Source of the DNA: Amycolatopsis rhizosphaerae
GTDB lineage: Bacteria > Actinomycetota > Actinomycetes > Mycobacteriales > Pseudonocardiaceae
Reading direction: 5' to 3'
DNA: 42,117 bases
Assembly (NCBI RefSeq): GCF_007713715.1
Contig: NZ_VJWX01000009.1
Coordinates: 1 to 42,117, forward strand
Below are positions 23,754-32,503 of the stretch, piece by piece. The notes under the pieces are model-generated. The model was not told the origin of the DNA. It worked only from the letters and a program-made list of their open reading frames with translations, and made no database searches. How positions within the stretch are numbered: the first letter of the stretch is position 1; every line of letters begins with the position of its first letter. Made by a program: the position numbers and the translations under genes.

Positions 23754-25325
23754 ATGGACAGCGACGTCGCTCCGCTGGTCGAGATGATCGGCATCAGCAA
23801 GTCCTTCGGTGGCGCGCGGGCGGTGGCGGACGTGGACTTCTCGGTGCGCGCGGGCGAGGTGCACGCGCTGCTCGGCGAGAACGGCGCCGGGAAGTCGACG
23901 CTGATGAAGGTGCTGTCCGGTCAGGTGGCCGCCGACCGGGGCACGATCCGCCTCGGCGGCGAGTCCGCGCGGCTGGCCGCGCCCGCCGACGCCCGTCGCG
24001 CGGGCATCGCGATGATCCATCAGGAACTGGACCTGGTCCCGGCGCTGACGGTCGCGGAGAACGTCTTCCTCGGCCGCGAGCCCCGCACCCGCTGGGGCAC
24101 CGTCGACCGGCGGCGGATGCTGCGGGAGACCCGGCGGCTGCTGGCGCGCACGGGGGTGTCCTTCGAGCCACGCCTTCCGGTGGAGGCGCTGCGCACGGGG
24201 GAACAGCAACTGGTCACCATCGTCAAGGCGCTCTCGCTCGACGCCCGCGTGCTGATCATGGACGAGCCCACCTCGGCGCTTTCGGCGCCGGAGGTCGAGC
24301 GGCTGTTCGAGGTCATCGGCGAACTGCGCCGCGGCGGCGCCGGGATCGTCTACATCTCGCACCGGATGGAGGAGATCGGCCGCATCGCCGACCGGGCCAC
24401 GGTGCTGCGCAACGGTTCCGTGGTCGCCGAGTTCGCGGCCCGGTCGATGACCGCGGCCCAGGCCTCGGAGGCGATGGTCGGCCGCCCGGTGCAGCTGATG
24501 TTCCGCGCCCGGGACAAGGCCGGGGCGGGGGCGGCCGGGGAGTTGCTGCGGCTGGAGGACTTCGCGGTGCTCCCCAGGCGGGCCCGGCCGGGGCGGCGCG
24601 ACCCGGCCGGGGTCGCCCTGCGCGTCGCGAAGGGCGAGATCGTGGGGCTCGCCGGGCTGCTCGGTTCGGGCCGTACGGAACTGCTGGAGACGCTCTACGG
24701 GGTCGGCACACCCGGGCCGTGGCAGGGCCGTGTGCTGCTGCGGGGCGAGCCGGTCCGCCCGCGCGGGCCGCGCCACGCGCTCCGGCTCGGGATCGCGTTC
24801 GTGCCGGAGGACCGGCGGATCGACGGGCTGGTCCTCGAACACTCGGTACTCGCCAACACGGTCCTGTCCGTTGTGGACAGGATCGCGCGGCTGGGGGTGG
24901 TGTCCCGGCGAAAGGAACGTGGGGCGGCAAGGGCTTCGACGACCAGGCTGGGGGTGAAGCTCGCGTCGCTCCACGCACCCGTGGGGTCGCTGTCCGGCGG
25001 CAACCAGCAGAAGGTGGTGCTCGGGCGCGGCCTGCTGACCGAACCGGATCTGCTGCTGCTGGACGAGCCCACCCGGGGCGTGGACGTCGGTGCCAAGGCG
25101 GAGATCTACCGCCTGCTCGGTGAGATCGCCGCCCGCGGCACCGGCGTGCTGCTCGCCTCGTCCGAGCCTGCCGAACTGGTCGGCGTGTGCGACCGGGTGG
25201 TGGTGCTGCACGAGGGACGCACCATGCGCGAGGTGGACACCGCGGCCGTGTCCGAGGCCGACCTGCTGGCGGCCGCGATGGGTGAGGGCACCGTGCAGGA
25301 CCTCGTGGTGGGTGGGGCCGGATGA
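23754..25325 (+). CDS. Sugar ABC transporter ATP-binding protein (RbsA/XylG type)
   Basis: A 523-residue protein with two fused ATPase modules. The first has Walker A GENGAGKST (about residues 42-50), a degenerate signature RTGEQQLVTIVKAL and Walker B VLIMDEPTSALS. The second has a degenerate P-loop LLGSGRTELLETLYG, signature LSGGNQQKVVLGRGL and LLLLDEPTRGVDVGAKAEIY. This asymmetric pattern is typical of importers for pentoses, ribose, galactose, fucose or inositol. The ATG at 23754 follows the LacI-type operator. Its stop overlaps the permease ATG (ATGA), indicating coupling. Confidence 0.94.
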   Translation: MDSDVAPLVEMIGISKSFGGARAVADVDFSVRAGEVHALLGENGAGKSTLMKVLSGQVAADRGTIRLGGESARLAAPADARRAGIAMIHQELDLVPALTVAENVFLGREPRTRWGTVDRRRMLRETRRLLARTGVSFEPRLPVEALRTGEQQLVTIVKALSLDARVLIMDEPTSALSAPEVERLFEVIGELRRGGAGIVYISHRMEEIGRIADRATVLRNGSVVAEFAARSMTAAQASEAMVGRPVQLMFRARDKAGAGAAGELLRLEDFAVLPRRARPGRRDPAGVALRVAKGEIVGLAGLLGSGRTELLETLYGVGTPGPWQGRVLLRGEPVRPRGPRHALRLGIAFVPEDRRIDGLVLEHSVLANTVLSVVDRIARLGVVSRRKERGAARASTTRLGVKLASLHAPVGSLSGGNQQKVVLGRGLLTEPDLLLLDEPTRGVDVGAKAEIYRLLGEIAARGTGVLLASSEPAELVGVCDRVVVLHEGRTMREVDTAAVSEADLLAAAMGEGTVQDLVVGGAG

Positions 25326-26365
25326 CCGCCGGACTGGCCGGGCGCGAGGAGGAAGAGGCGCCGCGGCGGCGACGGCGGCGGCAGGATCTGCTGAACCTGC
25401 TGTTCCGGTTCCAGAGCCTGTTCGGGCTGGTGCTGGTGTTCGCCGCGGCGGTGCTCTACTCGCCGAGCAAGAACGGGCACCTGCTGTTCACCGACTCCGG
25501 CAACCTGTTCAACGTGGTCCGGTCGATCTCGGAGATCGGCATCCTCGCGGTCGGGATGACCCTGGTCATCCTCATCGGCGGAATCGACCTGTCGGTCGGT
25601 TCGGTCCTCGGGCTCGCCAGTGTCGGCTCGGCCGTGCTGCTGGTCGAGAAGGGCTTCGGCGTCGTCCCCGCGGTGCTCGCCGTACTGGCCATCGGGCTGG
25701 GGTTCGGGCTGCTGCAGGGCGTGGCCATCGCACGGTTCGGCATCCAGGCGTTCATCGTCACGCTCGCCGGGATGCAGATCGCGCGCGGACTGGCCCGCAT
25801 CTGGTCGGGCGGGCAGGGCATCACCATCACCTACGGCGACGGCCCCGGCCAGGCGCCCGTGGTGTTCTCACTGCTCGGGGAGCGGACCTTCGACGGGCTG
25901 GTGCCGATCCCGGCGCTGATCTTCATCGTCGTCGCCGCGCTGGCGGTGCTGCTGCTGCGGGTCAGCGCCTTCTCCCGGCACGTCTACGCGATCGGCGGCA
26001 ACGAGAAGGCCGCCCGGCTCTCCGGGGTGCCGGTGACCCGGGTGAAGATCGCGGTGTTCGGCCTCTGCGGGCTGCTCGCCGCGCTGGCGGGCGTCGTGCA
26101 CGCCGGGCAGCTCAACTTCGGCGGCCCCAACGACGGCGCGATGTACGAACTCGACGCGATCGCCGCGGTGGTGATCGGCGGGACGAGCCTGAGCGGCGGA
26201 CGCGGCTCAGTCGTCGGCACCGTCGCGGGCGCACTGCTGGTCGGCGTGCTGCGCAACATCCTCGCGCTCAACAACGTCGACTCGAACGTCCAACTGCTGA
26301 TCATCGGCCTGGTGATCGTGCTCGCCGCCGGCCTGCAGCGGCTCAGGCCGGCTTCGGTCACCTGA
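25322..26365 (+). CDS. Sugar ABC transporter permease (RbsC type)
   Basis: A 347-residue membrane protein with a cytoplasmic charged N-terminus (EEEEAPRRRRRRQ) followed by 8-10 hydrophobic helices. The conserved GIDLSVGSVLGLASV and the EAA-like loop GGNEKAARLSGVPVTRVKI are characteristic of BPD_transp_2 permeases for monosaccharides. LDAIAAVVIGGTSLSGGRGS is also a family hallmark. Second gene of the importer operon, overlapping the ATPase by 4 nt. It should work as a homodimer. Confidence 0.94.
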   Translation: MTAGLAGREEEEAPRRRRRRQDLLNLLFRFQSLFGLVLVFAAAVLYSPSKNGHLLFTDSGNLFNVVRSISEIGILAVGMTLVILIGGIDLSVGSVLGLASVGSAVLLVEKGFGVVPAVLAVLAIGLGFGLLQGVAIARFGIQAFIVTLAGMQIARGLARIWSGGQGITITYGDGPGQAPVVFSLLGERTFDGLVPIPALIFIVVAALAVLLLRVSAFSRHVYAIGGNEKAARLSGVPVTRVKIAVFGLCGLLAALAGVVHAGQLNFGGPNDGAMYELDAIAAVVIGGTSLSGGRGSVVGTVAGALLVGVLRNILALNNVDSNVQLLIIGLVIVLAAGLQRLRPASVT

Positions 26366-26395
26366 ACGTCACCCGAACACGGAAGGGGATTCGTC

Positions 26396-27397
26396 ATGAC
26401 GGGGAGGGCACGGCGAACGGCGGCGGTGCTGGCGGTCGGCGCGCTGGCGGTCGCCGGTTGCGGAACGACGCACGACAACGCCTCCGGCGGGCCTGCCGCG
26501 CGGCAGGGAAGCGCGAAATGCGGCCCGAACGCCAAGTACACCATCGGGATGAGCCAGGCCAACGTCGCCGAGCCCTACCGGCAGCGGATGGACGACGACA
26601 TCCGCGCCGCCGCCGCGTCCGTGCCGCAGTTCACCGTGAACTTCGCGGACGCGGCGCAGGACAACGCCAAGCAGGTCGAGCAGGTGGACACGTTCCTGAC
26701 CCAGCAGATCGACCTGCTCATCATCAGCCCGAACGAGGCCACCCCGTTGACCGCGCCGGTGAAACGGGCCTACGACAAGGGAATCCCGGTGCTCGTGCTG
26801 GACCGCAAGGTCGACGGCGACGCCTACACCGAGTTCATCGGCGCGGACAACGTCGACATCGGGCGCCAGGCCGGGCAGTACTTCGCGAACGTGCTGCTGC
26901 CGCACGGCGGGAAGATCGCCGAGATCCGCGGGCTCGCGGGCTCGACCCCGGCCAAGGAACGCGGCGACGGGTTCGCGCAGGGCATCCAGGGCCACGGCAT
27001 CGACATCGTGGCCACCCAGGACGGCGACTGGCTGCGCGACAAGGGACAGCAGAAGGCCGACGCGATCCTCAAGGCGCACCCGGACATCCAGGCGATCTAC
27101 TCGCAGAACGATCCGATGGGCGAGGGGGCGCGGATCGCGGCGCAGAACGCGGGCCGTCCGGACCTGCCGATCACCGGGATCGACGGGCTGCCCATCGAGT
27201 CCGGCGGGATCAAGGCCGTCGAAGCGGGCAGGCTCTCGGCGACCTTCGTCTACCCCACCGGCGGCAAGGAGGCGATCGAGGCCGCCAAGCAGATCCTCCT
27301 CGACTGCAAGCAGATGCCCAAGATCCAGACCCTGCCCACCCGGCTGGTCACCAAGGAGAACGCGGCCCAGGTCTATGCGACCCTCAACGGTCGCTGA
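26396..27397 (+). CDS. Sugar-binding lipoprotein of the ABC importer (RbsB type)
   Basis: A 333-residue protein with a lipoprotein signal: basic start TGRARRT, hydrophobic AAVLAVGALAVAGC with the lipobox cysteine at about residue 22. The mature domain is a type I periplasmic-binding fold: YTIGMSQANVAEPYRQRMDD, then DLLIISPNEATPL, IPVLVLDRKVDGD and QAIYSQNDPMGEGA. These motifs occur in ribose/galactose/xylose-type receptors. It lies 30 bp after the permease. Its stop overlaps the convergent feoC-like stop by 14 bp. The ligand cannot be read from the sequence; the linked isomerase suggests an aldopentose or 6-deoxyhexose. Confidence 0.93.
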   Translation: MTGRARRTAAVLAVGALAVAGCGTTHDNASGGPAARQGSAKCGPNAKYTIGMSQANVAEPYRQRMDDDIRAAAASVPQFTVNFADAAQDNAKQVEQVDTFLTQQIDLLIISPNEATPLTAPVKRAYDKGIPVLVLDRKVDGDAYTEFIGADNVDIGRQAGQYFANVLLPHGGKIAEIRGLAGSTPAKERGDGFAQGIQGHGIDIVATQDGDWLRDKGQQKADAILKAHPDIQAIYSQNDPMGEGARIAAQNAGRPDLPITGIDGLPIESGGIKAVEAGRLSATFVYPTGGKEAIEAAKQILLDCKQMPKIQTLPTRLVTKENAAQVYATLNGR

Positions 27398-27707
27398 CCG
27401 GGCGGGGACGCCGCAGCGTGAAGGTGACGGGGGACGGCCGGGTACCCCGGGTGTCCCGGGTGTCACAGCCCGGCTGTCCCTTCGCGGAGAGGGGACAGGA
27501 GCCGCAGCCGCCGCTCGTGCAGCCGCTCGCCAGCTCGGCCGCCGAAACCCGGCCCATCCGCACCAGGTGGTCGAGCGCGGCCTCCACCACGTCGCGGGAC
27601 AGGTCCGTCACCCGCACGACGGCTTCCACCGAGGGTGCCCCGCCCTCCATCGCCGTCAGCACGGCGCGCAGGGGTCCGGCCGGACCGGCGGGAGGCCGCG
27701 CGTTCAC
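27384..27707 (-). CDS. feoC: FeoC-like iron-transport regulator with cysteine cluster
   Basis: A 107-residue protein from the GTG at 27707, overlapping the feoB stop by 4 nt. The N-terminal winged-helix-like region (PLRAVLTAMEGGAPSVEAVV, RVTDLSRDVVEAALDHLVR) precedes the cysteine cluster GCTSGGCGSCPLSAKGQPGC, which can bind an Fe-S cluster. FeoC-type proteins modulate FeoB. Last gene of the feo operon and tail-to-tail with the sugar-binding gene. Confidence 0.8.
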   Translation of the reverse strand: MNARPPAGPAGPLRAVLTAMEGGAPSVEAVVRVTDLSRDVVEAALDHLVRMGRVSAAELASGCTSGGCGSCPLSAKGQPGCDTRDTRGTRPSPVTFTLRRPRPVSDR

Positions 27708-29689
27708 AGGACCAACCTCCCCAGCTGGAACACCAGCACCGCCAGTGACCAGGCCACGGTGAGCTGCACCGCGATCCCGAACGCCGTCCACTTCAGCCCG
27801 ATCTCGCGGCGCTGTGCGGCCAGCGTGGCCACGCAGGGCGTGTAGGCCAGCAGGAAGATCAGGAACGCCCAGGCCGCGGCCAGCGGATGGCCGTGCGAGG
27901 AGCGGGCGAAGTCGGCCCGGAGTTGGTTGCCCAGCTGACCCGGTTCCCGGCTGTTCGCGGGTTCGCTCGTCGCGTAGGTCTGGGCCCACGAGGAGATCAC
28001 CGCCTCCTTCGCCACGAAACCGACCATCAGTGCGCTGGCGGTCTGCCACTGGCCGAACCCGGCGGGTTCGAAGACCGGGGCGATCGCCTGCGCGGTCGTG
28101 CCGTAGACGCTGTCGGCCGTTGGCACCTGGCCGAAACCGGAGTCGCCGCGCACCGGGATCGCCTGCAGCAGCCACACCAGGGACACGACGGCCACGATGA
28201 TGCCCGCGGCGGTACGCAGGAAACCCTTGAGCCGCACCCAGGTGACCAGCCCGACGAGCCGGGCGGTGGGGCGCTGGTAGGGCGGGAGGTCGATCATCAG
28301 CGGTTCGCTGCCCATCGTGCGCCACAGCGTCAAACGCAGGGCCAACCCGACCAGCACGACGAGCACGATCGAAGCGAGGTACAGGGCGAACACCACGGCA
28401 CCGGCGTAGTGCGGGAAGAACGTGGTGGCGACCAGGACGTACACGGTCAGGCGCGCACTGCACGAGGTGAACGGGACCAGGAGCGCGGTCAGCACCCGGT
28501 GCCGGGCGTTCGGCAGGGCACGGGTGGCGCTGATCGCGGGCACGTTGCAGCCGAAGCCGACGACCAGCGGCAGGAAGGCCCGGCCGGGCAGGCCGATCCG
28601 GCGCATCAGGCGGTCGGTGACGACGGCCGCCCTCGCCATGTAGCCGGAATCCTCGAGCACGGCCAGCAGCACGAACATCAACGCCATCAGCGGCACGAAC
28701 GTCAGCAGCATGCCGACACCGGCGACCAGGCCGTCGAGGACGAACCCGGACACCCAGCCGCCGCCGAGGCCCAGCGCGTTCAGCAGTGCGGAGACCGCGC
28801 CGGTCACCGGTCCGGAAAAGAACCTGCTCAGGGCGTCCTGCAACGGTGCCGCGACGGTCGTGGTGATCTCGAAGACGGCGAACATCGCCAGCAGGAACAG
28901 CAACGGGCCGGTGACCGGGGCGGTGACCCAGCGGTCGATCCGGTCCGTCCAGGTGCGTCGCACCACCGGGTCCCGGGTGACCGAACGGGAGACGGCCTCG
29001 CTGATCCACGAGAACCGCTCGTCGGCCAGTGCCAGTTCGTCCGGTTCGCCGTCCCCGGAAAGGTGCACCTCGCGCGGTGCGGGCACCGGGGCCGCGAGCG
29101 CCTCGCGGACCGCTTCGGCGAGGGCCGTGAGACCGTTTTGCCGCCGGGGGTCGAGCGGCACCACCGGGGCGCCGAGCTCACGGCCCAGCGCGGCGGGGTC
29201 GATCCGCAGGCCCCGGCGCTCCGCGACGTCGGCCATGGTCAGCGCCACGACCAGCCGGTACGGGTGTTCCCGCAACTGCGCGAGAAGGTAGAGGCTCCGC
29301 GAGAGGTGCGCGGCGTCCACGGTGACCACCACGACCTCGGGGCGTTCGGCCGGGGGCACCGTGACGAGCAGGTCCCGGGTGAGTTCCTCGTCCGGGGAGG
29401 CCGGGTCGAGGCTGTAGGCGCCGGGCAGGTCGATCAGGCTGACGGGGCTCGCCCCGGTTCCCCCGGTGTTGCCTGCCCCGCCGAGACTCCAGGCACCGCG
29501 CCCGATCTCGACCGAGGTGCCGGGCCAGTTCCCCATCCAGCGGCGGGCCCCGGTCAGCGCGTTGAACAGGGTGGACTTCCCCGCGTTCGGGGCTCCGGCG
29601 AGGGCCACCACCGGCGCGCCGGGGACGGCCGGGCCGCCCGCCGCGTCGGAATGGCACGAGGGCGCGGCCGTCTTCACCGGCCGGTTCAC
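27704..29689 (-). CDS. feoB: Ferrous iron transporter B
   Basis: A 661-residue protein from the GTG at 29689. The N-terminal G-protein domain has G1 GAPNAGKSTLFNALTG (about residues 33-48) and G3 DLPGAYSLD, with G4-region VVVALTMADVAERRGL (TMAD in place of NKxD). The membrane part has the FeoB Gate motif region RLTVYVLV and GFGCNVPAISATRALPN, a hallmark segment with the conserved Cys. A second Gate and ATPCVATLAA-like segment (YTPCVATLAAQRREIG) lies near the C-terminus. It moves Fe2+ into the cell. Coupled by 4-nt overlaps to both feoA and feoC. Confidence 0.95.
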   Translation of the reverse strand: MNRPVKTAAPSCHSDAAGGPAVPGAPVVALAGAPNAGKSTLFNALTGARRWMGNWPGTSVEIGRGAWSLGGAGNTGGTGASPVSLIDLPGAYSLDPASPDEELTRDLLVTVPPAERPEVVVVTVDAAHLSRSLYLLAQLREHPYRLVVALTMADVAERRGLRIDPAALGRELGAPVVPLDPRRQNGLTALAEAVREALAAPVPAPREVHLSGDGEPDELALADERFSWISEAVSRSVTRDPVVRRTWTDRIDRWVTAPVTGPLLFLLAMFAVFEITTTVAAPLQDALSRFFSGPVTGAVSALLNALGLGGGWVSGFVLDGLVAGVGMLLTFVPLMALMFVLLAVLEDSGYMARAAVVTDRLMRRIGLPGRAFLPLVVGFGCNVPAISATRALPNARHRVLTALLVPFTSCSARLTVYVLVATTFFPHYAGAVVFALYLASIVLVVLVGLALRLTLWRTMGSEPLMIDLPPYQRPTARLVGLVTWVRLKGFLRTAAGIIVAVVSLVWLLQAIPVRGDSGFGQVPTADSVYGTTAQAIAPVFEPAGFGQWQTASALMVGFVAKEAVISSWAQTYATSEPANSREPGQLGNQLRADFARSSHGHPLAAAWAFLIFLLAYTPCVATLAAQRREIGLKWTAFGIAVQLTVAWSLAVLVFQLGRLVL

Positions 29690-29937
29690 GCCGGACCCAC
29701 CGGGAGCGAACGGGCGGGCAGCGCCCGCAGCGTCGAGCGGTCGAGCGCGATGCGGGCGTCCTGAACGGCGATCACCCGGCCCCCGCCCGCCGTGCGGTGC
29801 AGCACCAGGACCTCGGTGCCCGCCCGGAGCCCGAGTTCGGCCAGGCGCCGCACGCGGGCGCGGTCGAGCAGGGGTGTCTCGATGACCGCCCGGCTGCCCA
29901 CCGGCAGCGCGGCCAGGGTGCTCGCGTCGGCGTCCAT
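29686..29937 (-). CDS. feoA: Ferrous iron transport protein A
   Basis: An 83-residue SH3-like protein: LAALPVGSRAVIETPLLDRA, RRLAELGLRAGTEVLVLHRT and VIAVQDARIALDRSTLRAL match the FeoA fold, which binds FeoB and stimulates it. ATG 29937 is chosen because the IdeR-type box lies just upstream. The stop overlaps the feoB GTG (GTGA). Confidence 0.9.
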   Translation of the reverse strand: MDADASTLAALPVGSRAVIETPLLDRARVRRLAELGLRAGTEVLVLHRTAGGGRVIAVQDARIALDRSTLRALPARSLPVGPA

Positions 29938-29956
29938 ACACTGCAGGGTATGCCTC

Positions 29957-29970
29957 ATAGGCTTGCCTAA
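29957..29970 (-). promoter_or_regulatory. IdeR/DtxR-type iron box upstream of feoA
   Basis: On the minus strand the core TTAGGCAAGCCTAT is an inverted repeat matching the TTAGG...CCTAA core of actinobacterial iron boxes. It lies 20 bp upstream of the feoA ATG. Iron-dependent repression of feoABC follows by analogy. Confidence 0.65.
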
Positions 29971-29990
29971 CCAAAGCCCCATGGGCCGGA

Positions 29991-30986
29991 TCACACGGGC
30001 GCGCGGCGGCTGCTGCCCCGTTCGACCAGACGAGCGGCCAGCGTTCTGGCCTCCGGCGGCCGTGCCGGGTCCGCGATGCGGGCGAGCAGCAGGCGGGCGG
30101 CCTCGGCGCCGATCTCGTAGGCAGGCTGCGCCACGACGGTCTGCGGCGGGTCGATCAGGCTCGCCCACGGCACGTCGTCGAAGGCCACCACCCCGACATC
30201 GCGCCCCGGCCGCAGCTTCGCCGCGGCCAGTTCCTCCAGTACCCCGATCGCCATGGCGCTGTTGGCCACCAGGAGCGCGTCCGGTGGGTGCGGCGCGTCC
30301 AGCAGTTTCCTGGCCGCCTCGCGGCCACCGGCCGCCCGGTACGCCGCGCGCCGTTCGCGGCGGGGGGCCAGCCCGGCCGCCGAAAGGGCGTCCCGGTACC
30401 CGGCGAGCCGGTCGTCCGCCGTCCGGATCCCGGAAGGCCCGGTGACGCAGCCGATGCGCCGGTATCCGGCCGCGATCAGGTGCTCGGTCGCCTCGCGGGC
30501 GGCGAGCCGGGTGTCCACCAGCACCTGGTCGGTGCCGTGGCCGGCGAGCGGCCGGTCCACCGCGACCACCGGCGTCCCGCGCTGCCGCAGGCGCTCGATG
30601 CCGGAGGACAGGCCGGTGGGGGAGAGGATGACCCCGGCGACCCGCTCCTGCAGCGCCACGTCGATGTAGCGGCGCTCCTTGTCCGCGTTCTCGTCGGAGT
30701 TGCACAGCACCACCGAGTACCCGGCGGTCTGCGCGACGTCCTCGACCCCGCGGGCGATCGACGTGAAGAACGGGTTCTCCACGTCCGAGATGATCAGTGC
30801 CAGCACCGCGGTCTCCTGGCGGCGCAGGTTCCGTGCCAGCGCGTTCGGGTGGTAGCCGAGCTCCTCGGCGGCGATGCGCACGCGGCTCACCAGTACCGGG
30901 TCCACCGACGATTTCCCGTTGAGCGCACGGGACACCGTCGCCGTGGAGACGCCGGCCTTCCTGGCGACGTCGCTGATGGTCGGCAC
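29991..30986 (-). CDS. LacI family transcriptional regulator of the sugar regulon
   Basis: A 331-residue protein from the GTG at 30986, preceded by GGAG. N-terminal helix-turn-helix and hinge: TISDVARKAGVSTATVSRAL then EELGYHPNALARNLR. The effector domain has LALIISDVENPFFTSIARGV, GVILSPTG and CVTGPSGIRTADDRLAGYRD, ending RLVERGSSRR. Divergent from the isomerase-kinase operon, whose promoter contains an 18-bp perfect palindrome with the central CG of LacI operators. A near copy precedes the ABC importer operon, so it likely controls both. Effector: probably the transported sugar or an intermediate. Confidence 0.92.
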   Translation of the reverse strand: MPTISDVARKAGVSTATVSRALNGKSSVDPVLVSRVRIAAEELGYHPNALARNLRRQETAVLALIISDVENPFFTSIARGVEDVAQTAGYSVVLCNSDENADKERRYIDVALQERVAGVILSPTGLSSGIERLRQRGTPVVAVDRPLAGHGTDQVLVDTRLAAREATEHLIAAGYRRIGCVTGPSGIRTADDRLAGYRDALSAAGLAPRRERRAAYRAAGGREAARKLLDAPHPPDALLVANSAMAIGVLEELAAAKLRPGRDVGVVAFDDVPWASLIDPPQTVVAQPAYEIGAEAARLLLARIADPARPPEARTLAARLVERGSSRRAPV

Positions 30987-31014
30987 GCCGAAAACTCCTT
31001 CCACGCCAGCGGTA

Positions 31015-31063
31015 TTGACACCGCCCGGGTGCCAGAATAGCGTCACGGGTAATCGATTACCCG
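31015..31063 (+). promoter_or_regulatory. Promoter and LacI operator of the isomerase-kinase operon
   Basis: TTGACA (31015-31020), 17 nt, TAGCGT (31038-31043), then the perfect palindrome CGGGTAATCGATTACCCG (31046-31063) over the likely transcription start. The same -35, -10 and spacer length, with a near-identical operator, occur at 23682-23731. Confidence 0.8.
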
Positions 31064-31084
31064 CACGTTCGCCGGGGAGGCGCG

Positions 31085-32503
31085 GTGGCCCGCATCGGTG
31101 TGATCAGCATTTCCGACGGACGTGATCACGTACACGCGCGAAACGCCGAGTTCATTCGCGGCAAGCAGCGCGCGCTGGTGCGCTCGCTGACCGAAGCCGG
31201 GCACGAGGTGGTCGAGGGCGCCGAAGCGGTGGCCACGAACAGCCTCGCCACCTCGGTGGCCCGCGAGGTCGCCGCCGCGGGCGTCGACGTCACGGTCTTT
31301 TCCTACGCGGTGTGGAGCTTCCCGCACTTCACCATGCTCGCCGCCGACGCCACCCGCGGCCCGCTGATCCTGCTGGCCAGCACCGATCCGACCGAACCCG
31401 GCCTGGTCGGCATGCTCGCCGCGGGCGGGGCGCTCGACCAGATCGGGCGCGCGCACACGCGCCTGTGGGGTGCCCCGGACGATCCGGCGCTCGCCGCCGA
31501 GATCGGTTCGCACGCCCGGGCCGCGGCCGCGGTCGCCTCCCTGCGCGGCTCCACCTTCGGCCGCTTCGGCGGCCGTCCCATGGGCATGAACACCGCGGTC
31601 GCCAACACCGACCAGTGGATGCGCCAGTTCGGTGTGGACGTCGAGGAGATCGACCAGTACGAACTGGTCCTGCGCGCGGAAAAGGCCGATCCGGGCGAGA
31701 CCGCGAAGGCCCGCGCGTGGATCGAGGCCCACGCCGCCGGCGTGCACTACGACGGCGACAAGCTCACCCCCGAACTGCTCGACCGGCAGATCCGCTCCTA
31801 CCAGGCGATCCGGGACATCATCGCCGAACGCCACCTCGACTTCTCCGGCATCAAGGGGCAGCCCGAGCTGACCGAGCACTACGCCACGATGGACGTCACC
31901 GAGGCCTTCCTCAACGACCCGTACGACTGGAACGGGCCCAAGGACGTGCACATCACCGCCACCGAGGCGGATATGGACGGCGCGCTGACCATGCAGCTGT
32001 TCCACAAGATCTCCGGCACCCCCGTGCTGTTCGCCGACGTGCGCCACTACCACGCCGACCGGGACATCTGGGATCTGTGCAACTCCGGCCAGCACGCCAC
32101 GTGGTTCGCCGCCCGCAGCGACGATCCGGCGCGGAACCTGGCGAAGGTGAACTTCTATCCCGAGGTGTTCTTCTTCCCCGCGGGCGGGGCCTCGGTCCAC
32201 CACGTCGCGGCGCCGGGGCGGATGACGCTCGGCCGCCTCACCCGCAAGGACGGCCGGTACCGGCTCCAGCTCATGCTCGGCGAGTTCGAGAGCTACGACG
32301 AGGAGACCAACCAGGCACTGATGCGCCAGTCCACCCCGGAATGGCCGCACGCCTTCGCCCGGCTCGACGTGCCCGGCGAGGTGTTCCTGTCGAACTTCGG
32401 CGCGAACCACATCCACGCCATCCCGGGTGATCACCGGGCCGAACTGCGGGCGGCGGCGAAGCTGCTCGACGTCGAGCTGAACGAGTGGACCCGTGCCGTC
32501 TGA
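31085..32503 (+). CDS. L-fucose/L-arabinose isomerase family protein
   Basis: A 472-residue soluble protein with GGGGAGG before the GTG start. Metal-site segments expected for the family are visible: VHITATEADMDGALTMQLFH (Glu/Asp), VLFADVRHYH and the late LSNFGANHIHAIPGDH (His). These aldose-ketose isomerases bind Mn2+ and interconvert an aldose (L-fucose, D-arabinose, L-arabinose) and its ketose. This member is about 100 residues shorter than classical FucI. It is followed with an 11-bp overlap by an FGGY kinase, so the ketose is probably phosphorylated next. The substrate is not determined. Confidence 0.85.
   Translation: MARIGVISISDGRDHVHARNAEFIRGKQRALVRSLTEAGHEVVEGAEAVATNSLATSVAREVAAAGVDVTVFSYAVWSFPHFTMLAADATRGPLILLASTDPTEPGLVGMLAAGGALDQIGRAHTRLWGAPDDPALAAEIGSHARAAAAVASLRGSTFGRFGGRPMGMNTAVANTDQWMRQFGVDVEEIDQYELVLRAEKADPGETAKARAWIEAHAAGVHYDGDKLTPELLDRQIRSYQAIRDIIAERHLDFSGIKGQPELTEHYATMDVTEAFLNDPYDWNGPKDVHITATEADMDGALTMQLFHKISGTPVLFADVRHYHADRDIWDLCNSGQHATWFAARSDDPARNLAKVNFYPEVFFFPAGGASVHHVAAPGRMTLGRLTRKDGRYRLQLMLGEFESYDEETNQALMRQSTPEWPHAFARLDVPGEVFLSNFGANHIHAIPGDHRAELRAAAKLLDVELNEWTRAV

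Noticed and set aside
31085-32503. Calling the isomerase AraA or FucI
   Set aside because: Length and motifs fit the broad family only; no substrate-specific signature could be read, so no symbol was given.
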